Source: Spongospora subterranea (lineage: Eukaryota > Endomyxa > Phytomyxea > Plasmodiophorida > Plasmodiophoridae). From it: 29,128 nucleotides of DNA. Location of the stretch: positions 1 through 29,128 of the forward strand of contig OUQQ01000220.1 in the NCBI GenBank assembly GCA_900404475.1. Direction: 5' to 3'. Shown one piece after another: positions 1-7,989 of this stretch. The notes below the pieces were generated by a model, which ran no database searches, was not told the origin of the DNA, and was given only the letters and a program-made list of their open reading frames with translations. Positions within the stretch are counted from its first letter, which is position 1. The number at the start of each line of letters is the position of its first letter. The position numbers and the translations under genes were made by a program.

Positions 1-223
1 TTTGCTTCATCGTGACCGCGATGTCCCCGAGTTTGATGCTATCTCGCATTTGCTGGCTCACGTTGGATCCCTTTCAACTGACTAGTGGATGCTTGTTTCC
101 CGGCAAGCGATGGTTCAGTTGTGGACGAAAGATTGAACATTTGCGGCCGATCACATACGACGAGTTCAACAAGGTTTTCCAGGAGCTTTGCCGACGTCTT
201 GTTCATCACGATGTGTTCATGAG
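1..223 (+). CDS. 3' part of a gene cut by the window edge, two exons visible
   Basis: Two plus-strand exons read in one phase: 1-30 (reading from base 2) and 86-223. The intron 31-85 is 55 nt, starts GTTTG and ends AACTGACTAG, with a branch-like AACTGAC just before the acceptor. The joined product reads LLHRDRDVP, then a Cys/Gly-rich stretch (FPGKRWFSCGRK), then a helical stretch (YDEFNKVFQELCRRLVHH). Exon 2 ends ATG AG with GTATCC next, another phase-2 donor, so the gene probably continues. A Lys-rich ORF downstream may be its last exon, but I could not place that junction with confidence. No family recognised. An alternative donor at base 60 gives a less protein-like reading. Confidence 0.33.
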
Positions 224-335
224 GTATCCGATTTGTAAACTCTGAATGATTAGACCAAGGTCAACGTGTATGGGCAAACGATTTTTGAATTAGAGGCAAA
301 TCAAAAATAGGCGAAACTGTAGAGGTAAACCCGAT

Positions 336-542
336 TTGAAACACATCACGAATACAATTGTGATTACTAACCGATCAGACCATAATTGTACAATTCGAAC
401 ATGTCTTCCGATCAAGCAAATTTTGAATCGCAAATTCAAAAAACCAATTAAAAAAGTAATCACACAGAACGATATCATCCTATACACGCGTCAGATTGTT
501 GAACAAGTCAATTTCGCAAAAAGAAAGCACTGGCAATTCTAA
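336..542 (+). CDS. Lys/Arg-rich ORF, possible last exon of the preceding gene
   Basis: A 68-codon open frame rich in Lys, Arg, Ile and Asn, for example RKFKKPIKKVITQND, ending TAA at 540-542. A textbook acceptor (TTACTAAC then CGATCAG) ends at about 381, so the real exon may begin there rather than at the ATG. If so it could follow the exon ending at 223 through one or two short introns. No family recognised. The opposite strand is open over part of the same stretch, so coding here is a weak call. Confidence 0.22.
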   Translation: MKHITNTIVITNRSDHNCTIRTCLPIKQILNRKFKKPIKKVITQNDIILYTRQIVEQVNFAKRKHWQF

Positions 543-575
543 TCTGACTAAGACTCTGATGAATGTTGTTATATC

Positions 576-917
576 ATGACGATTGAGGTTGTGTTTCACT
601 ACAAGGAGTATTATCTAAGGTCCTGGGCCAATGCAGTGCATTGCCTGTTGAAAAGTTATGATAATAAGGAGTCTCAATTTGGTTCGGCAAATTATCAGGA
701 TAACGCCAATGATTTACCCCAGCACCGTATCACTTTGAACGTACTGATTCAGTAATCGGAAAACATATTTGAAGTCGAACACGATGATAATCACTGGCGA
801 TTTACTCCTCAATTTACGAAATGGTATCCTCGATTTGGTTCAGCAGACGGTGGTGCTACTGATTCCAGTTCAATATCGTCATCGTCACTGCAGAGTCGAA
901 CGATTGCAGCTGATTGA
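576..917 (+). pseudogene. Protein-like ORF broken by one in-frame TAA
   Basis: From ATG 576 the frame reads MTIEVVFHYKEYYLRSW and on for 59 codons to TAA at 753-755. The same frame then stays open and protein-like (HWRFTPQFTKWYPRFGSADG, then a Ser-rich stretch) to TGA at 915-917. The stop follows GTACTGATTCAG, which looks like an intron 3' end, so a spliced alternative is possible. However, splicing at that AG keeps the TAA in this frame. Either this is a decayed gene with one nonsense change, or the true exon structure differs. No family recognised. Confidence 0.3.
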
Positions 918-1396
918 CAGCAACTTGTATGTGCAATGAGTTGATCAGATCCAGTATATCCCGATATTATCAACTAAATGGTCCCTTCAGAACATAATAT
1001 GGACTTGTTCTAACAAAAACAACATAGAGTGATGCAGAAACCCACTTCGACGAGATGGCGCCATGACGAACTCGTGACCGAAGGGGATGAGTTGGGCGGA
1101 GCGAACCTGGGCCTGGCAACCTATGTGGGAGTCAAAAGCGCATCCTGAGATATGTCCAATGTTGACTCGGTGCGTTAGATCAAATGACTTTGGTATTTTA
1201 CCTCAATGATTGTTTTTCCCCCGTTGTCACACTTTCCGTCTGTTTGGCCCCGCCCATGATTACAATCATTGATTGTATCGGGGGTTTGATTTTTCGATTC
1301 GGCCACCATACGAGCAGTTCCATATTATTGTATCAGATTGGCAGAGCATAGTTCGCGTCATGATCATTGAGGAACGACCGAATCGTTCCGCCACCC
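918..1396. other. No gene recognised
   Basis: Stops occur in all frames at short intervals, and I see no splice-linked coding run, repeat or RNA gene. Overlapping minus-strand ORFs reach in from the right but have no protein-like features here. Confidence 0.4.
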
Positions 1397-1849
1397 TCAC
1401 ACTCGTGCAGTAGTTGATCTCCCATATATTCTCCTCCATTTGCTGCACAGAAGGCGTGCGTTGCTACGATCATGATTGGGGATTTCCATGATCGTCTGGT
1501 CCTCTTGGAATATGTCGAATACATCTCCTCCTGATTCAACATCAATTCGGTGACGAGATGTCAGGTAATCAACATCAATAAATGGGACTAATTGTTTGGG
1601 CTCCAGGAACTGACATGGAAAGCATCGTTTTTCCCACAGGTCTTGAGAACGGTCTTTCCATTCCTTTGTTTTTCTTTCGGAAAGACAGCCGGACCTCGTT
1701 GCATGTATCGACTTCATGAAGCAAATATTTAGCGTTGTTCCGTTGGCACAATTCCCAAACCGAGTTAGCCTTGGCGTTTCAGACCTTTTTATTGTGCTTA
1801 TTAGAGAGCAGGACGGCAAATGGTGCAATCCAGTCCAGGACGTTAACAT
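1397..1849 (-). CDS. Unassigned 150-codon minus-strand ORF
   Basis: This is one of the longer single-frame ORFs of the left end. Its middle is the most protein-like part (LWEKRCFPCQFLEPKQLVPF, then FIDVDYLTSRHR and an acidic stretch, VFDIFQEDQTIMEIP). The two ends are richer in Ser, Thr and Arg and less convincing, so the true exon may be shorter and flanked by introns. No signal peptide, membrane segment or known motif is visible. It could be a real exon, a relic, or chance. Confidence 0.25.
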   Translation of the reverse strand: MLTSWTGLHHLPSCSLISTIKRSETPRLTRFGNCANGTTLNICFMKSIHATRSGCLSERKTKEWKDRSQDLWEKRCFPCQFLEPKQLVPFIDVDYLTSRHRIDVESGGDVFDIFQEDQTIMEIPNHDRSNARLLCSKWRRIYGRSTTARV

Positions 1850-2307
1850 CCCTGACTGTGATTTGACAAATCTGATTCATAATCGCAAATCTTAGTTTCA
1901 AAGTTTCTTAAAAAACTTTCACTATGACCCAAATGACGACGACCCAGTTTCCAAACGTTCATTTGAGAACTCACTTCACATTTGTCTTGATGAATCTACC
2001 ACGTCGGCTTCACAAACGCCACATTTTTCCTGCAATTTTCGATCTGTTTTTAGGTGGTTATCGAGAATTCATTTTCATTACATTCATCGCTCAATTCATT
2101 GATTTCCTCGTTTTGTTTGGGCGTTTGACTTCGAATCATCGTCAGATGAACCATTTGAACAGATGATCAATAATTAGAGTTCAATGTATCACCCGCTAGT
2201 TCCCATCGTTTGTTCAACATTGCTGATCTGTAAATCCTAATCATCATGGAAGGGAGTGGCCAGATTGAGTAAAAAAACTCGATGAAAAAATGATAAAAGC
2301 ATCACAC
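1850..2307. other. No firm gene; one hydrophobic ORF
   Basis: A plus-strand ORF at 1924-2166 (80 codons, Phe/Leu/His-rich) lies opposite a minus-strand stretch that is acidic and Ser-rich (SNGSSDDDSKSNAQ in one frame). The minus reading looks slightly more like protein but is broken into short frames. I cannot decide whether either is coding. Confidence 0.3.
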
Positions 2308-2762
2308 CTAGTTTAAAGCCAGAAAAAGAGAGATGATCCAACAACCCCTTGAAATGGAAAACTGGCCCTTCACGTCCAATGCCGACAGATGATCCATGTA
2401 CAACATCTGAGATCTAGGACGTAGAGCATTCCATCTATAAAGAACAAATAACCTAACGCCATTTGTTTTCGAAAAAATTTGGTGCTTGTTTTGACAATAT
2501 TTAAAGGTCAAAGGGCCACAGCCAGGAAATGCAAACAAAAAATCAATGCGGTGCCATAACTATTATTGTGTCATTGTATTAAGAATATCATGTCCTTGCC
2601 AGGTCCAATATGTTTTGATATAAGCACAGATCGGTCGCTGTCAGCGATCATTATCAGTATTGTGTGGGATTGCAAGGACGATTCGGTTCCTTTAGAACTC
2701 AATATGGGTTCGTTCACCGTATTTCCAATGATGATATAGGTTCCTCGGAGCGCCATCATCAA
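2308..2762 (-). CDS. Putative two-exon gene, unknown function
   Basis: Exon 1 is 2762-2628 (45 codons from the first of three ATGs: MMMALRGTYIIIGNTV), and exon 2 is 2559-2308. The 68-nt intron (2627-2560) starts GTGCTT and ends AATAATAG, and the join is in phase 0, giving about 128 residues. The N-terminal half alternates hydrophobic residues and ends in ITILIMIADSD-like beta pattern; exon 2 begins LWHRIDFLFAFPGCGPLTFK. The alternation and the A-D-x-x-S and G-C-x-x-L spacing faintly recall single-strand DNA-binding OB folds such as SOSS-B. I regard that as a hint only, because the usual conserved tail is absent. The last third of exon 2 may be intronic. It starts 147 bp from RPL13A, divergently. 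Confidence 0.3.
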
Positions 2763-2908
2763 CTGCTGACCACTTGTCAGAAGCTGGGGACAGGATTCAA
2801 GGCGACGGACGTGATATTAGGGCGATGACCTCATATTCGGGTGTGTCAGGCGATGGCTACGACGGAAGTCCGTCACGGACTCCGTCATCACCCTGATAAC
2901 GATTCACG

Positions 2909-3691
2909 ATGGTGTTCGAGAAGACGGTTGTTGTTGATGGGCGTGGCCATCTCCTCGGGCGATTGGCATCGATCATCGCTAAAGAGATCCTCAATGGCCA
3001 GAAGGTTATCGAAACCGCCGTTGAATTCTGCTCTATAAACTCATGAACCTCTTTGATCAGGTCGTTGTTGTCCGTTCCGAGTTGATCGAAATGAGCGGAT
3101 CCCTTTTCCGCAACAAAAGTCGGTCCATTGCCTGTGGGAAATTCTCCAGTATCGCTTTGCTGATTCTCGGTGTTTTTCGACAGCAAAATACTGGGCTTTC
3201 TTGCGTAAACGCCACAACACCAACCCGAAACGCGGCCCATTCCATGAACGGGCACCGTCCAAGATCCTAAAGCGGGTTGTTCGTGGTATGATGCCATACA
3301 AGACCCAACGTGGTGAGAAGGCTCTTGCCCTTCTCAAAACGTTCGAGGGTGTCCCACCTCCTTATGATAAGATGAAGCGCCAGGTCGAATCGCCACTCCC
3401 CCGTGCGCCTTGATTCGTTTACTGATTTTGTCTGTTCAGGTCGTTCCCGACGCTCTTCGTTCTCTTCGTATCCAGGCTGGACGTAAGGTCTGTGTCCTAG
3501 GCGACCTCAGCAACGATGTCGGCTGGAAGCACCGCACCCTTGTCAACGCCCTCGAGGACAAGCGCAAAGAGCGCAACGTCGCTTGGTTGGCCAAGAAGAA
3601 AGAGTACATGGCACTCAAGGCCAAGGCCGAGACAATTGTTGCCACCAAATTCCCGGAAGTCGCCTCCAAACTTGCCGCCGCCGGTTTTTAA
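2909..3691 (+). CDS. RPL13A: 60S ribosomal protein L13A (uL13), four exons
   Basis: Cytosolic large-subunit ribosomal protein uL13. Exons are 2909-3004, 3061-3118, 3184-3383 and 3440-3691; introns are 56, 65 and 56 nt, all GT...AG, in phases 0, 1 and 0. The spliced frame is 201 residues, matching the usual 199-203 of this family. Diagnostic segments in order: [15 protein letters not shown] near residue 7, SGSLFRNK near 45, [20 protein letters not shown] in exon 3, [12 protein letters not shown], then EGVPPPYDK, and in exon 4 the VGWKH motif. The end, ASKLAAAGF, resembles the fungal C terminus. The start at 2909 is the only ATG that fits. Introns 2 and 3 carry GCTGAT and ACTGAT branch-like sites. 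This gene calibrates intron size and splice signals for the window. Confidence 0.97.
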
Positions 3692-3759
3692 TTGTCTTTA
3701 TTTCATAAAAATGCTAAATTGGATCATCAATGTATTTCTTGTCTGATGTTCTGGTCATC

Positions 3760-4164
3760 TCAACGTCGCGATGATGGGCTATTGTATAGAAAAAGGGTCA
3801 ACATTTCCCACAAATCAATGCTTCGTACAACGGCGAACGCGAATACGGCAAAGACCCATATTCGCGCCTCTTCCAGCGTCATTGCTCGACGGGTCAGGGC
3901 GATTGGAATAACGAGGTCGACGACCAGTATGAAGACGATGATCCAGACGGCTGTAATCATCCCTCGTATCACGATGGCGATGGTCATTCGTTTCCTGCTC
4001 AACAGCAGCGTCATCATAATCAGTGACTGCCCAACCTCGACGCTGGCCAGGACCACTAGCGCCACCAGTATGGTCGTGTTGTCGATCAAGGGGTATCGCG
4101 CCGCCGCATAGGCGTACATGGCGGCGCGGACGAACGACAGCAGGACGAAGGCCCAGATCGCCAT
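3760..4164 (-). CDS. Small four-helix integral membrane protein
   Basis: 134 codons from ATG 4164-4162 to TGA at 3762-3760. Four hydrophobic segments are clear: about residues 3-21, 31-55, 60-90 (long, perhaps kinked) and 102-127. Charged loops separate them (LSRKR at 55-59; TRRAMTLEEAR at 91-101). The frame is open 23 codons further upstream, but that part is not protein-like and contains GTAAATG...GCTGTAG, which looks like a 57-nt intron in the 5' leader, so I start at the Met just before the first helix. It is convergent with RPL13A, stop to stop 68 bp. No family recognised; four-helix proteins of this size include many unrelated groups. The opposite strand is also open, a side effect of the skewed codons. 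Confidence 0.55.
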   Translation of the reverse strand: MAIWAFVLLSFVRAAMYAYAAARYPLIDNTTILVALVVLASVEVGQSLIMMTLLLSRKRMTIAIVIRGMITAVWIIVFILVVDLVIPIALTRRAMTLEEARIWVFAVFAFAVVRSIDLWEMLTLFLYNSPSSRR

Positions 4165-4455
4165 CGTTCCTGGCACACAACTACAGCAATGTCGCGAATA
4201 TATCGGGTCTGTTTCATCATTGTGTGGGATCATTTACCCTGATTTGATTATTGGGCGGGGACGAGGGATCCCTCTCGCTACCAATTTTGTTCTGTTCGGC
4301 GTGTGCCCATCAGACTCGAGTCACTATTAGCGCCAGGTCAAATGGGCCAACAAAACGACCGAATTGGCGTCATTTTCTCCGATATCCCCGCTTGCTTTTC
4401 AGATTGAAGCGGAATCCGCCATGAGTACCGGTCCATGAACTGACATTATTCAATC
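4165..4455. other. 5' flank of the membrane-protein gene
   Basis: Holds the probable 57-nt leader intron on the minus strand (GTAAATG at about 4233 down to GCTGTAG). I see no other gene, repeat or RNA. Confidence 0.3.
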
Positions 4456-4710
4456 GTGGGATACTTTACATTGAACTCAACCAACAGAACGGGCTGTTTT
4501 GTGTGTGTTCAATTACTGTCCAATTGTGGTTTTGGGAAGGTATTGTGGTGTCTGGAGATCAAAACCTGCATTGCCGATTTCAGGGAATATTTGAACTTCA
4601 TCAAGTTCTATCGCTGTTTGTTGGTGTCGACTTTGGATGTTTTTGTGAGGCAAAAACACCTTTTGTTGGCAGATCTGATTATTGAGTCTATGGGAATTCA
4701 TCCCCAATGA
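4456..4710 (+). CDS. Unassigned 84-codon ORF
   Basis: The second half is convincingly helical and protein-like (CIADFREYLNFIKFYRCLLV, then LLLADLIIESMGIHPQ), ending TGA at 4708-4710. The first half contains GGAAG-GTATTG...GGAG, which could be a donor and acceptor, so the true coding part may be only the last 50 or so codons plus an upstream exon. No family recognised. It lies alone on the plus strand between two minus-strand membrane-protein genes. Confidence 0.33.
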   Translation: MGYFTLNSTNRTGCFVCVQLLSNCGFGKVLWCLEIKTCIADFREYLNFIKFYRCLLVSTLDVFVRQKHLLLADLIIESMGIHPQ

Positions 4711-4927
4711 TCAGCCTCCAACTCCTTTCTCAATCCTGTCCAATCCGTCCACGTTCATCTGTCGGCCCTTTTCAAACGATTACACCATCAGGATGTCATA
4801 AGATTGAGAAAATCCATGCGATATTCGCCATGATTGGTTTTGAATAATGGCGACATTGAGGAGGTCAGATTCATGATTCTCGATATCAGACTCGGCTTCA
4901 GCACGATCTGGTTATTGACATGCAGCC

Positions 4928-5167
4928 TTGAAACCATTTTTCGCCAATGTTGTTCAATCGGCCCTGTATGTATTTAAGATGATTACATTGGCCATCTCAG
5001 CAAACAGGTATATCCAGATTACTGCTGATGCAATTAGGCTTCTGTTCTCCATCACATTGAAATATGAAGTTGAACCGTTATCTACGTTTGTTTCCAAGGA
5101 AGATTTGCAAATCTGCCCACGCCGCCCATTCACTCAGTCAATCGTCAACACCAATGTTCTGCTATAA
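4928..5167 (+). CDS. Unassigned 79-codon ORF
   Basis: Opens with a moderately hydrophobic stretch (FFANVVQSALYVFKMITLAI) and continues polar to TAA. It could encode a short protein with one N-terminal helix. No splice partners or motif recognised; base composition matches the surroundings. Weak call. Confidence 0.25.
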   Translation: MKPFFANVVQSALYVFKMITLAISANRYIQITADAIRLLFSITLKYEVEPLSTFVSKEDLQICPRRPFTQSIVNTNVLL

Positions 5168-5322
5168 TGTTATCACAACATCCAATCGCATCAGCTCTCA
5201 AATCCCAATCAATGAACCAAAACATCAATGATCAAAAACCATCGTAAACACATATGAGAATTAAAACCGTCGAATTGACCCAACAATTCCCGGGTTATGG
5301 ACGATCATCATGAAAGCTGTAT

Positions 5323-6176
5323 TCAAACACTCTCTTGGTGATTTTCTTCAATCAGGTTTTGAAGGTTGCGTTTGTGAACATCCGGGTTATCGGTTCCGGG
5401 ATCTTCGGATTTGATGCGGCGCGAGACGAATACCAGGAGCATGTGGAAGAACACAATGGCGACCAGCGCTTGTACAACCATATACAGAGTTGTGATCGAC
5501 CTCCAGGTCATGCTGGAGTAGACCGGCTCGACATTCAAACTGTAGATAGCGTTGACCGGGAGATATAACGCCAATAGGCTAATGCTCCCGATCACGTGAC
5601 GAGGGAAGAACACAACCTGATTCAGCAGGAAATCGACCAGAACCAGGAAACACGTTATGGCGTGATTCTGAATACTGGAGACCATGGCCAGGTTATTATC
5701 GAATTTGGCACCGGGATTGATCGCCACCCAATACAGAATCTGACAAGGAATTTCAGAACAGCTGGGGATGGCAAAGCAGGAAGATGGGTCGAATAACTGA
5801 CCACGACCATCAAAGCGGTCGGAAGAGCGATCTCTAAAACGATGTAGGCGAGGACCTCCAATTTTCTGCTTTTACCACGTTCGAGGACCTCTGTCCAGGA
5901 AATGATACTGATGAGACAGAAATAACTAGGGGCAATTTAAGGAATTGGAGTGTTTTTTAGAGAAAATGAGGAGGTTTACAGAAGATTGGCGATGGCCGAC
6001 CAATTGGTGGCGTAGATAAAATAAGGGTGATCACCAAGGACGCTCGAGAGAGAGATAACATAGATTATAAAGACAGAGATGACGAGACGAAACCAGGCTA
6101 GTTGATGGACCGTTAGGATTGGGGAGGTGACCAACCTCATTGGGTTCACATGATCGATATGCAGGAACGCTGACAT
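5323..6176 (-). CDS. Multi-pass membrane protein, FAR-17a/AIG1 or Rolling-stone type
   Basis: Three minus-strand exons: 6176-5980, 5925-5802 and 5739-5323. The introns are 54 nt (GTAAAC...CCCTAG, phase 2) and 62 nt (GTCAGT...TTGTCAG, phase 0). The spliced frame is 245 residues, close to the 230-250 usual for AIG1-like proteins. Hydrophobic segments occur near residues 28-50, 90-112, 130-152, 157-178 and 190-212. Recognisable pattern: YW then NPG at about 110-117, QNHAITCFLVLVDFLLNQ at 130-147, then a Trp-containing loop. In AIG1 and Rolling-stone families an N...H pair in the membrane region is characteristic; AIG1-type enzymes hydrolyse fatty-acid esters of hydroxy fatty acids. Here the equivalent may be N and H of QNHA, but I cannot align it firmly. 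The C-terminal tail is cytosolic-looking and acidic/basic mixed. An alternative start is the Met at 6140. Confidence 0.6.
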
Positions 6177-6234
6177 TCGGTATCGATGAGCAATAATGGG
6201 ATATAATGTGTCGAGTGAAGAGATATTTAGGAGA

Positions 6235-6396
6235 GGGGGGGGGGAGGATCTATAGAGGACCCGCCCCATAATCACATCGACCTGAATGGGGATCTGAGGT
6301 GGGTTGTGATCGAGGAGGACGGGCAGTGATTGACAGCCGACCCGCCCGATAATCACATCGAGATGTGTTAGAGAAGGTGAGGAGGACGAGCAGTGA
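6235..6396. repeat. G10 tract and imperfect direct repeat in the 5' flank of the membrane gene
   Basis: A run of ten G lies at 6235-6244. A 23-bp block GACCCGCCCnATAATCACATC... occurs at 6258-6280 and again at 6339-6361 with one mismatch. A second block, GAGGAGGACGnGCAGTGAT, follows each copy (about 6312-6330 and 6378-6396). Together they form a two-copy direct repeat of about 65-80 bp that begins some 80 bp upstream of the ATG of the AIG1-like gene. This could be promoter structure or a neutral duplication. Confidence 0.6.
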
Positions 6397-6762
6397 TCGG
6401 GTTCAAATGGGGTTAACCAGTGGGGAAATGGAGGGGATCAGGGAAGGGACAGGTCACCAAGAGTGTTGAACATGGGAGGACGGGAATACGAAGGGAACTA
6501 GGGGACGGGAGTCGGGATAGGAACAATACACAATGGATAATAGTGACATTGAGGAAGAGACGGTCTCCCATAACCATATTGGTTTGATATTATATCGTCG
6601 CTAAACCTAGATCTTTGTGTATTGCGGAGAACGAAGCGGAACAATGCGTTTTCTTCGGCCGACAAGGACTGACCTCTCCTCAACCTCGATAAACGCGGGT
6701 GAAGATGGTGCTTTATACACAGTTCATTCGTCGTAGCAGCACGCTATGGTTTGATCCAGCAA
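6397..6762. other. No gene recognised
   Basis: G-rich on the plus strand on the left, then mixed. Only short frames; no repeat or RNA gene seen. Confidence 0.35.
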
Positions 6763-7023
6763 CTAACAACCACCACCTATCATTTCCAGTGATTGATTAT
6801 CCACGTCAAATAACATCATCAATTCTTCTAGCCGGTTAAAAAAATGCTCCAACTGTTCTATGTTGTCACAGCCTTTGTTGAATGCCCCAATCTCTGAAGA
6901 TATATACATGTCACCCCAAGGATCAACAGATGTCGCCTGTGTGAGCTGAACTCTGGTCAAAACGCCCACAGCGAAAAAGCGAAGAACACCTGCCCTTGAA
7001 TTCAAGCGACTCTTCGTTGACAT
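6763..7023 (-). CDS. Possible small secreted or single-helix protein
   Basis: 86 codons on the minus strand. A basic N terminus and a hydrophobic stretch (VLRFFAVGVLT, about residues 13-23) could serve as a signal peptide. After this comes an acidic helical region (IEQLEHFFNRLEELMMLFDV) ending GGGC before TAA. The second half is the most protein-like part and may instead be a terminal exon, since the left arm of an inverted repeat overlaps the 5' half. No family recognised. Confidence 0.35.
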   Translation of the reverse strand: MSTKSRLNSRAGVLRFFAVGVLTRVQLTQATSVDPWGDMYISSEIGAFNKGCDNIEQLEHFFNRLEELMMLFDVDNQSLEMIGGGC

Positions 7024-7405
7024 AGGCGTGATCTGCCATTGCGTTCAGGTGAAGTGCAATTACTGAGTTTGTGTTTGTTTCTCGGATTGGTAATTCGTTG
7101 AGAAAGGGGATCGAAGATCTCCGTCTCTTTGTCTTGAAAATATTGGACAATCTCCATTAATTTTGGGGCATCGCAGAATATCAATTGCAGGATGCAATTA
7201 TATTTGAACCCGTTGGTTGTTCTGCGATGCCCTGCGATTGTCCAATAATTTCAGGGCAAATGGCCGGACACCTCAAGTTGAAAATCCCTTTCGTTGAACA
7301 GTGCCACCGAGGATCAACGTCGGTAAAAACAAACACAATTTCGGTCATCGCACGGCACCAGAACGCAGTAAAGATGACACCTATGGCGACGTTGAGTTGC
7401 TTGAA
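7010..7405. repeat. Diverged inverted duplication, arms about 180 bp
   Basis: The minus strand from 7180 down to about 7010 and the plus strand from 7218 up to about 7405 read alike. Shared landmarks in order: TTCTGCGATGCCC, GATTGTCCAATA, AAACAAACACAA, then a CGCTTGAAT-like block. Spacer is about 37 bp. Identity is moderate (roughly 70% by eye, with indels). In both arms the same frame gives similar peptides (TNTNSVIALHLNA and TNTISVIARHQNA), so the duplicated unit was probably coding. It now looks decayed. Confidence 0.6.
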
Positions 7406-7989
7406 TCATAGTCAATAAACCAAAGAACCCATTGAAATGAACCGAATACAATGTCAGTATTCATGGCGCGTGCGAATATGAATCTCAGATTTAAATGATT
7501 GTTACGAACCAGTTTTCGTTGAACCTGATCGAGTGTCGACCCAAATTTATCATTTCTCATTTACTGCTCTGGCAGCAAAATCAGATATGCGTCGCTTGGC
7601 TACCAGTATGGCGAAACAGCAGATTTACAAGTCGCTTTTCAAGAGCTAGCTGTCATAGCTTGTGAATCACAGGGCAGATTGCTAACTATTCTCATTCTGG
7701 AGTGCATCAAGGTGATGGACAGTTAACTTCTGTCACTATTGCAGTAAAACATAGTTAATTGTCGTGTCTTCATCGTTTGATAACAAGAACGTTATCGATC
7801 TGCCCAAAGTGGCATTATTTGTCTCTGCGGGACTGCAGGATGTTGAATGTTTATCCTCTGAAACAGAACTGAAATCCGCTGCGGAGTCCGTGACGGATTG
7901 GTATTCTACTGGAAAAACCCAACGTCCGGAATCTCCGTTATAAACGTGGTGATACACGTTCGTCTGTATTTCGAAAACGGACCCCGGCC
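7406..7989. other. 5' flank of the NOL11-like gene; no gene recognised
   Basis: No convincing coding run on either strand. A 105-codon minus-strand ORF (7736-8053) overlaps the start of the gene to its right and is most likely its shadow. No repeat or RNA gene seen. Confidence 0.35.

Noticed and set aside
2857..3337. Minus-strand ORFs of 146 and 98 codons over RPL13A
   Set aside because: Antisense shadows of conserved RPL13A exons.
3692..4111. 139-codon plus-strand ORF after RPL13A
   Set aside because: Exact antisense of the four-helix membrane protein; Ser/Thr/Arg-rich composition typical of a shadow.
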